Positions 1-5,166 of a stretch of 5,276 bases of DNA are shown piece by piece (the first letter of the stretch is position 1; each line of letters starts with the position of its first letter). The translations under genes and the position numbers were made by a program. The notes beneath the pieces are model-generated. The model did not search any database. It saw nothing but the letters and a program-made list of their open reading frames with translations, and had not been told where the DNA came from. The stretch is from an uncultured Selenomonadaceae bacterium (GTDB taxonomy: Bacteria > Bacillota_C > Negativicutes > Selenomonadales > Selenomonadaceae), in contig CAMIWP010000102.1 of NCBI GenBank assembly GCA_946402475.1, forward strand, positions 1 to 5,276, in the 5' to 3' direction.

Positions 1-4
1 TGCT

Positions 5-643
5 TCACCCTCGGTTCCCGCCTTCAATATCCCTGCCGCCCCGGATCATGCCGCGAATGCCTGTCTCCTCGATCACCTTGTCCATACATTCCTCCGCCAG
101 GACATCCGCCAGTCCCCAACTGGAATAACTCCCGCGATAAAAGCGGGACTCCGTCTCGGAAAAGGGCGTCCTCTTTCCCTTCTGATACCCCATAAGGGAT
201 ATCCTCACATCGCTGTGGAGGATGGTTTCCCCGTTCCAGAAGCCCCAATAAGTATCTTGATGGTAGTACTCAATGACGGGACAGACCACCAGATCCGCCC
301 CCAGTTTTTCCGCCAGGGGTTTCATGGCATCCTTGAGCCTTGCCTTGGAGTTCCCCTGCCGAAGCTCCGCCATGACCTGGCGAAGGGCAGCCAGCGTCTC
401 CTCCTCCGGCAGGTACTCCACCCATTGAAGCACCCCATTGAGGGGTACGTGGAGAGCCCGTCCCATCTTGGTCTCCAGCGCCTCCAGGCCTTCCCGGGTC
501 AGAGCGCCGCCCCACAGGACCTGCATGGGAACCCGCGCCACACGAAGGGGCACCCTTTCCTGAGCAAACCCGGGAACCGTCGGAAGCAGGAGGAAAAAGA
601 AGAGGAAGAGGGCAACGCTCCCCCGGAGCATCTTTTTTCCCAT
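5..643 (-). CDS. Exported protein of unknown function (212 aa)
   Basis: I do not recognise a named family. The protein has a clear Sec signal peptide: basic MGKK..R, a very hydrophobic stretch at residues 9-20 rich in Phe and Leu, then a likely cleavage site after GFA at residue 27. No lipobox Cys is present, so the mature part (about 185 aa) should be periplasmic or secreted. The segment LGADLVVCPVIEYY (114-127), followed by an alternating strand-like stretch around 143-153, recalls the alpha/beta domains of TolB-N/CsgG-like envelope proteins; this is only a resemblance. The start at 643 is chosen because the signal peptide begins there and AAGGAAGG (652-659) lies 8 nt upstream. An in-frame extension to 775 would run back through the end of yitT. 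The gene begins 16 nt after the yitT stop, with the Shine-Dalgarno in that gap, so it is probably co-transcribed and may be coupled. The stop codon is inside the window, so the gene is complete. Confidence 0.85.
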   Translation of the reverse strand: MGKKMLRGSVALFLFFFLLLPTVPGFAQERVPLRVARVPMQVLWGGALTREGLEALETKMGRALHVPLNGVLQWVEYLPEEETLAALRQVMAELRQGNSKARLKDAMKPLAEKLGADLVVCPVIEYYHQDTYWGFWNGETILHSDVRISLMGYQKGKRTPFSETESRFYRGSYSSWGLADVLAEECMDKVIEETGIRGMIRGGRDIEGGNRG

Positions 644-659
644 GGTTTCCGCCTTCCTT

Positions 660-1586
660 TCAGTGGATGGATTTTTTCTTGAATCGTCCTCCCACAATGT
701 CGTGGACGGCGTTGATGGTGACGAAGGCGCTCTCGTCTTTGTCCAGGACGATCTCCTTGAGCTTGTCCACCTCAAGGCGCGTCACCACGCAGTAAAGAAC
801 CTCCTTGCTCTCCCCCGTGTAGCCGCCGGCTCCGTGGAGCAACGTCACGCCGCGGCCCAGGCGGTCATTGAGAGCAGAGGTGATCTCCTCGTGCTCGTTG
901 GTGACGATCAGTACCGCATAGGACTCGTCCAGGCCCTTGATGACCACGTCGATCATCTTGGAAATCACAAAGTAGGCCACCAAGGAGTACATGGCCTTGT
1001 CCCAGCCGAAGAGCAGCCCCGCGCTGGAAAGGATGAAGAGGTTGATGAACATGACCACTTCTCCCACGGAGAAGACGGATTTCCGGTCCATGATGATGGC
1101 GACGATCTCCGTCCCGTCCAGGGAGCCACCCGCCCGGATGATGAGGCCCACCCCCACCCCGTCGATGATGCCGCCGAAGATTGCTGCCAGAAAGGGGTCG
1201 ATGGTCACGGGAGGAATGGGCTCGAAGACTGCCGACCATGCGGAGAGAAAGCAGATGGCGACAAAGGTGGCAATGGTGAAGCTCTTGCCGATCTGCTTAT
1301 AGCCCAGGTACAGAAAGGGAAGGTTCAAAAGCACCAGAAAGACACCCAAGGGCATGCTTGTGAGGTAGCTCGCCATGATGGAAAGGCCTACCACGCCCCC
1401 GTCGATGACATTGTTGGGAATCAGGAAGATCTCCAGCCCAATGGCCGCAATCAAGGCTCCCAGCAGAATGACCAGATACTTCTTGACGTAAAAGAGCGCC
1501 GTGCGCGGCGGCCGAACGCTCTTGCGCGGCTTCGCTTCCCCGACGGAACCGACCGCCGCCAAACCTCCCGCTGTCTTCTCTTCCAT
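660..1586 (-). CDS. yitT: YitT family membrane protein (DUF161 + DUF2179)
   Basis: This 308-aa protein has the two-part YitT layout. A cytoplasmic N-terminal tail of about 33 aa is followed by a bundle of hydrophobic segments (about 37-56, 62-75, 80-97, 103-122, 134-151, 175-193, 197-217). A soluble C-terminal DUF2179 domain follows (about 223-305). Family hallmarks visible are IPNNVIDGGVVGLS (56-69), GGSLDGTEI (153-161) and, in the soluble domain, GRGVTLLHGAGGYTG (244-258) followed by VLYCVVTR (263-270). The molecular function of YitT proteins is not established; they are integral inner-membrane proteins common in Firmicutes, often in several paralogues. The ATG at 1586 has AAAGGGG 7 nt upstream (1594-1600). 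The gene starts 70 nt after the scfB stop, with no convincing terminator between, and is followed after 16 nt by an exported-protein gene, so all three probably form one transcript. Length is near the family norm of about 280-300 aa, with a slightly long N-terminal tail. Confidence 0.93.
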   Translation of the reverse strand: MEEKTAGGLAAVGSVGEAKPRKSVRPPRTALFYVKKYLVILLGALIAAIGLEIFLIPNNVIDGGVVGLSIMASYLTSMPLGVFLVLLNLPFLYLGYKQIGKSFTIATFVAICFLSAWSAVFEPIPPVTIDPFLAAIFGGIIDGVGVGLIIRAGGSLDGTEIVAIIMDRKSVFSVGEVVMFINLFILSSAGLLFGWDKAMYSLVAYFVISKMIDVVIKGLDESYAVLIVTNEHEEITSALNDRLGRGVTLLHGAGGYTGESKEVLYCVVTRLEVDKLKEIVLDKDESAFVTINAVHDIVGGRFKKKSIH

Positions 1587-1656
1587 AGAACCGCCCCTTT
1601 CCCGCGTCCTCTTTTCTCCTCCGTATATCTAGTGCACTGGCACGATGATATTTCGA

Positions 1657-3030
1657 TTACGCCTCCAATTGCTCCCCGGCGCTTTCCAACGCCAGGATGG
1701 CTTGGACAAGGATGGCGCATTCCAGGCGCTTCTTCTGGATTTCGCAGCCGATCTCGTAGGGTTGGCGGATGTCGCCGTGGAAGAGGTCGGCATTGGCGTG
1801 GCAACCGCCGCTGCAGAAAAACCTTGCCCAGCAGGCCCGGCATTTTTCCTTGTTCAGCACGTGGGACTCCCGGAAGTATTTCGGAAGAGCTTGGTCCTGA
1901 ACGCCTTCGTACACATTCCCCAGCTTGTATTTCTCCCGGCCCACGAATTGGTGGCAGGGATAGAGATCTCCGTTTTCCGCCACGGCGTAGTATTCGTGTC
2001 CTGCGCCGCAGCCTGCCAAGCGCTTTGCCACGCAGGGGCCGTTGGAAAGATCCATGTTGAAGTGGAAGAAGAAGAAGTCTCTTCCCTCTCGATGGCGCTG
2101 GAGGTACACCTTCGTGAGGCGGTCGTATTCCTCGCGGATGCGGGGGAGATCCGCTTCGGTGAATCCCAGGGGATTGTCCTTCAACACCACGGGTTCTATG
2201 GAGAGGATGTCAAAGCCCGCTTCGTTCATGGCCAGCACGTCCTCGGTGAAATCCATGTTCTCCTTCGTGTAGGTTCCCCGCATGAAGTAGTTGTTACCCT
2301 TGCGGGAGTCCACCATCTTTCTGAAATTCTGGACGATTCGGTCGTAGGTTCCGCGGCCTCCCGCGTCGGGACGCATCCTGTCGTGGACTTCCCGCCGCCC
2401 GTCCATGCTCAGCACCAGGGAGATGCGGTTGTCGTTGAGCCATTGGATGGTGATGTCATCCAGCAGCATGCCGTTGGTGGTAAGGGTCAGCTTGAACAGC
2501 TTTCCCGTTTCTTTCTCCTTCTGGCGCACGTACTCCGTCACGGCCTTCACCGTCCTCAGGTTCATGAGGGGTTCTCCGCCGAAGAAGTCGATCTCGCAGT
2601 GCTTTCTGGGGCCGGAGCGCTCAATGAGGTAGTCCACTGCCGCCCTTCCCACCTCGGGGCTCATAACGCCTCTTTGGCCGTAGCTCCCCCCGTCGCCGAA
2701 GCAGTAGCGGCAGCGGAGGTTGCAGTCCTGGGCCACCATCAGACACAGGGATTTCACAAGTCCCGCCTGCCGGAAGGTAGGGGGGATGTTGATGTCCGGC
2801 GCGAAGAGCTGGCCCGTGTCCATCAGGGAGTGAAGCTCTCCTAGAGCCTCCCTGAGGTCCTTTTCCGGGTATTTCTCCCGAAGCCCTTCCACCACGGCGT
2901 CGTCGTTGTCCCCCAGGAAGATGTCCATGATGTCGTAGATCATCTCATCGATGACGTGAACCGCGCCGCTGTTGATATCCAGCAGAATGTAGGTGTCTTC
3001 CTGTCGGAACTTGTGAATCCTGTCTTTCAT
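1657..3030 (-). CDS. scfB: SCIFF peptide radical SAM maturase
   Basis: This 457-aa SPASM-type radical SAM enzyme is expected to form Cys-to-Thr thioether bonds in the SCIFF precursor, giving a ranthipeptide. Residues 1-80 form a PqqD-like peptide-recognition region (YILLDINSGAVHVID, 14-28). The radical SAM core carries C103-x3-C107-x2-C110 for the SAM-binding 4Fe-4S cluster, then FFGGEPL (149-155) and LTTNG (183-187). The C-terminal SPASM/twitch domain shows C341, G354-x4-C359, C397-x2-C400-x5-C406-x3-C410 and C429, enough to hold two auxiliary iron-sulfur clusters. Length and motif order match the SCIFF maturase family, and the cognate precursor gene lies 251 bp upstream on the same strand. 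The ATG at 3030 is the only sensible start: an in-frame TGA lies seven codons upstream. The best Shine-Dalgarno, AAGGAG (3044-3049), is unusually far away (13 nt). No strong promoter is visible; a weak candidate (TTGGGC, 17 nt, TATTTT) lies near 3075-3103. Confidence 0.96.
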   Translation of the reverse strand: MKDRIHKFRQEDTYILLDINSGAVHVIDEMIYDIMDIFLGDNDDAVVEGLREKYPEKDLREALGELHSLMDTGQLFAPDINIPPTFRQAGLVKSLCLMVAQDCNLRCRYCFGDGGSYGQRGVMSPEVGRAAVDYLIERSGPRKHCEIDFFGGEPLMNLRTVKAVTEYVRQKEKETGKLFKLTLTTNGMLLDDITIQWLNDNRISLVLSMDGRREVHDRMRPDAGGRGTYDRIVQNFRKMVDSRKGNNYFMRGTYTKENMDFTEDVLAMNEAGFDILSIEPVVLKDNPLGFTEADLPRIREEYDRLTKVYLQRHREGRDFFFFHFNMDLSNGPCVAKRLAGCGAGHEYYAVAENGDLYPCHQFVGREKYKLGNVYEGVQDQALPKYFRESHVLNKEKCRACWARFFCSGGCHANADLFHGDIRQPYEIGCEIQKKRLECAILVQAILALESAGEQLEA

Positions 3031-3235
3031 TGTCTTGCCTGTACTCCTTCACTTGCATTAGGAACCTTTATCGAAAAATAACTTGGCTATCTTGCTTGCC
3101 CAAATTCCGTCTGACTGCGTCAGCGAAAACTTGGCGTAACTCTGCTACGGCTGTGTTTCCGCTTCCTTGACAGGCAAAATGTGTTCTGCGCCATAGAACC
3201 AATTTATTTACTCTGGTTCCTTAAAAACTTTCATT
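3031..3235 (-). other. Structured non-coding gap between scfA and scfB; possible dispersed repeat
   Basis: No coding signal is visible in this stretch upstream of scfB. It contains several short inverted repeats: CTGAC/GTCAG (3111-3115/3119-3123), CGTA/TACG (3135-3138/3146-3149), GTTCT/AGAAC (3183-3187/3195-3199) and, overlapping the last, GAACC/GGTTC (3196-3200/3215-3219). The ends carry an outer inverted pair AGGAACC/GGTTCCT (3060-3066/3215-3221). ACTTGGC occurs twice in the same orientation (3081-3087 and 3129-3135). A further 8-bp complementarity links TTGCCTGT (3035-3042), just before the scfB start, with ACAGGCAA (3170-3177). This could be a folded 5' leader of scfB, a small dispersed intergenic element with terminal inverted repeats, or both. 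Individual arms are short, so some pairings may be chance. Confidence 0.4.
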
Positions 3236-3240
3236 ATGCA

Positions 3241-3278
3241 AAAAGAGCCTTTCCAAAATAAAAAGGAAAGGCCCCTTT
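3241..3278 (-). terminator. Rho-independent terminator after scfA
   Basis: Read on the minus strand, the stem is GCCTTTCC/GGAAAGGC with arms at 3265-3272 and 3247-3254 and a 10-nt A/T loop. It is followed after two bases by a run of T residues (3240-3244 region). An additional outer pairing of CTTT with AAAG (3275-3278/3242-3245) is possible across an internal loop. It begins about 10 nt after the scfA stop codon and sits between the precursor gene and its maturase gene, so it should reduce transcription into scfB. Confidence 0.85.
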
Positions 3279-3281
3279 GAT

Positions 3282-3419
3282 TCACTTTTCGCAAACCTGA
3301 TTGCCGACGGTGCAGGACGTCTTGCACGCGGACTGGCAGGATGCCTGGCACTCGCCGCAGCCCCCCGTCTTCAAGGTGTTCTGCATGGTGGGTTTGTTTA
3401 CTGTGATAATGTGCTTCAT
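3282..3419 (-). CDS. scfA: SCIFF ranthipeptide precursor (six cysteines, 45 aa)
   Basis: A 45-residue peptide beginning MKHIITVNKPTMQ, with six cysteines at 21, 24, 28, 32, 36 and 43 in the pattern CGECQASCQSACKTSCTVG. This is the definition of the SCIFF family (six Cys in forty-five residues). The N-terminal 20 residues are the Cys-free leader for recognition by the maturase and the rest is the core. Cys32 and Thr37 are present at the positions where the clostridial homologue CteA is reported to carry its thioether, so the same ring is likely. The ATG is preceded by a perfect AGGAGG (3427-3432) at 7 nt spacing. The gene has its own promoter about 40 bp upstream and its own terminator, making it an independent, probably strongly expressed unit. 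The product is cytoplasmic when made; no signal peptide, exporter or protease gene is visible nearby. The mature function is not known with certainty; a signalling role has been proposed for clostridial ranthipeptides. Confidence 0.97.
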   Translation of the reverse strand: MKHIITVNKPTMQNTLKTGGCGECQASCQSACKTSCTVGNQVCEK

Positions 3420-3457
3420 CCGTTTTCCTCCTTGCTCCGCTGAAAAAGTGTATTTTC

Positions 3458-3486
3458 ATTCTACCATGGGAAAGGGAAACATGCAA
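3458..3486 (-). promoter_or_regulatory. Promoter of scfA (extended -10)
   Basis: The -10 box TAGAAT (3458-3463) matches five of six consensus bases and is preceded by TGG, an extended -10 motif (TG at 3465-3466). A poor -35 candidate TTGCAT (3481-3486) lies 17 nt upstream. Transcription would start near 3450, giving a leader of about 30 nt that contains the AGGAGG. It lies downstream of the ompM terminator, so scfA should be transcribed separately from ompM. Confidence 0.7.
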
Positions 3487-3516
3487 GGCGTAGGACGGAT
3501 ATTTGCCGCATTCTGC

Positions 3517-3560
3517 AAAAAAATAGGAAAAGGCGACCCATCCCTTAGGACAGATCGCCT
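3517..3560 (-). terminator. Strong rho-independent terminator after ompM
   Basis: On the minus strand, arms AGGCGA and TCGCCT (3555-3560/3531-3536) continue inward as TCTGTCC with GGATGGG, using G-T pairs. This gives a 13-bp stem closed by a TAAG loop. It is followed by TTTTCC and then seven T residues (3517-3523). It lies about 40 nt past the ompM stop codon. Confidence 0.92.
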
Positions 3561-3601
3561 CTTTATCCTTTATCTTTTCATTGACAACCTCTTAGGAATC
3601 A

Positions 3602-4870
3602 TCAGAAGAAGAAGCTCACGCGGCCGAAGAGGACCTGAGCCTTCTTGTGATTGTCGAGCTGCTTGCCGTGGAAATAGGCAATGCTGGTCTGGACATTCTT
3701 GAAGGGGATGTAGTCCACGCCGATGTCAAGCCCCCTGGTATTGATCATGGTCGTATCGTAGGTCGGCATGAGGGCGACGTTCTGTCCCAGACGGCGGTAA
3801 GCGATATGCGCGCCCCAAGTGCCCTTGTCCGCCCTCTTGATGCCCTTGTAGTCCAATTGGAAATTGTACGCCTTGGCATAATAATCGGCCTTCGCGTTGC
3901 TGGCATAGTAAGCGCCCAAGGCAACATTCTTGTCAAAGGCGTACTTGGCACCGATGGACCAGATCTGGGCCTTGTCGCTGGCGCTGCCCTTGCGATAGTC
4001 CGTGGCGTTCTTGAAGGCCTCGTTCGCGAAGTTGCGATAAGCCGTGCCCGCCGTCAGCTTCTTGCCCTGATAGAGCAGTTCCGCGCCCCAGTAGTTGGCG
4101 GCGGTGTCCGAAGCGTAGAACGGGATCAGCGCGTCATTCGCATGGCTCATGTTGAAGCGGCCGCCTTCCAGGCGGAACTTGACGTTCTTTCCATAGGTGG
4201 CCTGGACGCCGGAGAAGAAGTCATCCATGATGAGTCCGTCGTCGGCAAGGCTGTAGAAGGGCATCTTGCCGAACTTCATGTTGAAGTTCTTGTAGTTGCC
4301 CTCGGCAAAGGCGTAGGTGAGAGCGACATTCGAAGAGGAATCCGACTTCATGTTGTTGCTGGCCGTCATACGTGCCTTGATCTGCCAGTGATCGTTCACC
4401 TCAGCCGTGGGGAACAGGCGGAACTGGAGCTGGTCCGTGTTGTTCTTCACCGTGGAGCCATTCACCTGCTCGGCGCGGCGGCTCCAGTAGCGATAACGGA
4501 GTTCTCCGGTCCACTTCACCATGTCGGCATGCTTTTCCAGCTTTGCGACGCGGACGCCCAAGTTGTTGAGCTCGTCGCTGAATTCAGCGGCCAGTTTGTC
4601 GATGAGAGCCTTGTTCTTGGCGCTGACATCGGACTTTGCCATGGCCTTTGCGATGAGCTGCGCCATTTCATAGCGGGTGATGTTCCTGTCGCCGCGATAG
4701 GTGCCGTCGCCGTAGCCGTTGATAACGCCGTCCGCAGCCAACTGGCTCACGGCATCGTAAGCCCAGTGATCCGCAGGGACATCCGAGAAGGGATTGGCGG
4801 CCGCAAAGGCCGTCGCGGCAGCGCCCGTAACCAGCGCCGTGGTAAGAAGGGATACGAAAGATTTCTTCAT
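3602..4870 (-). CDS. ompM: Outer-membrane beta-barrel protein with one SLH domain (OmpM/Mep45 type)
   Basis: A 422-aa protein that should span the outer membrane as a porin-like barrel and tie it to peptidoglycan. Residues 1-23 are a Sec signal peptide (MKKS..., hydrophobic core, cleavage near AFA/AA). One SLH domain follows (about 28-77), with FSDVPADHWAYDAV, GDGTY and the conserved ITRYEMA (64-70). In Negativicutes such SLH domains bind polyamine-modified peptidoglycan. Residues about 83-117 form a coiled-coil spacer (KNKALIDKLAAEF, VAKLEKH). From about 120 to the end the sequence alternates as amphipathic beta strands, with tyrosine- and glycine-rich repeats, and finishes in RVSFFF; a terminal Phe is the usual signal for barrel assembly. 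The start at 4870 is set by the signal peptide and AAGGTGG (4876-4882) 5 nt upstream; an in-frame extension to 5065 is untranslated leader. It has its own promoter and terminator, fitting a monocistronic, highly expressed envelope protein. The gene symbol is assigned by architecture. Confidence 0.94.
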   Translation of the reverse strand: MKKSFVSLLTTALVTGAAATAFAAANPFSDVPADHWAYDAVSQLAADGVINGYGDGTYRGDRNITRYEMAQLIAKAMAKSDVSAKNKALIDKLAAEFSDELNNLGVRVAKLEKHADMVKWTGELRYRYWSRRAEQVNGSTVKNNTDQLQFRLFPTAEVNDHWQIKARMTASNNMKSDSSSNVALTYAFAEGNYKNFNMKFGKMPFYSLADDGLIMDDFFSGVQATYGKNVKFRLEGGRFNMSHANDALIPFYASDTAANYWGAELLYQGKKLTAGTAYRNFANEAFKNATDYRKGSASDKAQIWSIGAKYAFDKNVALGAYYASNAKADYYAKAYNFQLDYKGIKRADKGTWGAHIAYRRLGQNVALMPTYDTTMINTRGLDIGVDYIPFKNVQTSIAYFHGKQLDNHKKAQVLFGRVSFFF

Positions 4871-4944
4871 GGTAACCACCTTTCTTTGTACCAGAGATGG
4901 ATTCTCCCCTGCATCAGGCGGTTTTCCTCGTTGCGAGTGTCCAT
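4867..4944 (-). CDS. Possible upstream ORF in the ompM leader (25 aa)
   Basis: An ATG at 4944, preceded closely by GAGGAAAC, opens a 25-codon frame starting MDTRNEENRLMQ and ending WYKERWLP. Its TGA overlaps the ompM ATG as ATGA (4867-4870). It lies fully within the predicted ompM transcript and in a different frame from ompM. Overlapping stop/start codons are typical of translational coupling. The Shine-Dalgarno-to-start spacing is short, the peptide resembles nothing I recognise, and ompM has its own ribosome binding site, so this may be chance. Confidence 0.25.
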   Translation of the reverse strand: MDTRNEENRLMQGRIHLWYKERWLP

Positions 4945-4992
4945 GTTTCCTCGAATCTGAAAATCTCCTGAAAACCTTGGGGAACCGTACAC

Positions 4993-5021
4993 AATATAGC
5001 ACAGGTTTCTCTGGATTGCAA
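4993..5021 (-). promoter_or_regulatory. Promoter of ompM (extended -10)
   Basis: On the minus strand, -35 TTGCAA (5016-5021) and -10 TATATT (4993-4998, five of six consensus bases) are separated by exactly 17 nt. TGC immediately before the -10 makes an extended -10. The predicted start near 4986 gives a leader of about 115 nt. The -35 box is only about 10 bp below the T-run of the upstream hairpin terminator. Confidence 0.8.
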
Positions 5022-5031
5022 GCCTTTCCCG

Positions 5032-5091
5032 AAAAAAGACAGACTTCCCCGTTGTGACGGCGCAACTGCGTTATGACAGGACAAGTCTGTC
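5032..5091 (-). terminator. Hairpin with T-run upstream of the ompM promoter
   Basis: On the minus strand, GACAGACTT (5083-5091) pairs perfectly with AAGTCTGTC (5038-5046), followed at once by six T residues (5032-5037). The 36-nt loop contains a smaller GTTG/CAAC pairing (5063-5066/5051-5054). The first arm could alternatively pair locally with CTGTC (5075-5079), which would exclude the terminator form. The long loop makes it less certain than the ompM and scfA terminators. Confidence 0.55.
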
Positions 5092-5093
5092 GA

Positions 5094-5142
5094 AACGCCG
5101 TAATTCCGGTTTTGCCTATGGCAAAACCGGAATTACGGCGTT
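5094..5142. repeat. Perfect 23-bp inverted repeat with 3-nt spacer
   Basis: The arms at 5094-5116 and 5120-5142 are exact reverse complements separated by TAT. The + strand left arm begins AACGCCGTAATTCC and ends GGTTTTGCC. Neither strand shows a proper T-run after the stem (TTTCG on the minus strand, ATAATAAAAA on the + strand), so it is not a textbook intrinsic terminator. It lies in the gap between the DUF951 gene and the ompM promoter. Confidence 0.95.
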
Positions 5143-5147
5143 ATAAT

Positions 5148-5165
5148 AAAAAGGCGGCTGGCCGC
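5148..5165 (-). terminator. Probable terminator of the DUF951 gene
   Basis: On the minus strand, GCGG-CCAG-CCGC (5154-5165) forms a short GC-only stem directly after the stop codon, followed by five T residues (5148-5152). A larger alternative pairs GGCGGC with GCCGCC (5201-5206/5153-5158) around an inner AAGGGG/CCCCTT stem (5182-5187/5173-5178) in the end of the coding region. Confidence 0.6.
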
Positions 5166-5166
5166 G

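Noticed and set aside
644..775. N-terminal extension of the exported protein by 44 codons
   Set aside because: It overlaps the end of yitT and would place the signal peptide internally; the start at 643 has a good Shine-Dalgarno.
1621..1656. Possible promoter or hairpin (GTGC-CAGT-GCAC) between scfB and yitT
   Set aside because: The stem has only 4 bp with no T-run, and no -35/-10 pair with acceptable spacing could be found.
642..2060. 472-codon open frame on the + strand
   Set aside because: Antisense to yitT and the 3' end of scfB, both with clear family motifs. The translation is rich in His, Asp and Gly in low-complexity fashion and matches nothing; it is a shadow caused by codon bias.
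1645..2844. 399-codon open frame on the + strand
   Set aside because: Antisense to scfB; the minus strand carries the radical SAM and SPASM motifs.
3208..3486. 92-codon minus-strand frame overlapping scfA
   Set aside because: It overlaps the SCIFF gene in another frame, starts upstream of the scfA -10 box and runs through the terminator; the composition is not protein-like.
3647..4960. 437-codon open frame on the + strand
   Set aside because: Antisense to ompM, composed mainly of Val/Leu/Ala/Gly with no domain, and no promoter or ribosome binding site seen.
4871..5065. N-terminal extension of ompM by 65 codons
   Set aside because: It would bury the signal peptide inside the protein and crosses the predicted ompM promoter; the real start has a well-placed Shine-Dalgarno.
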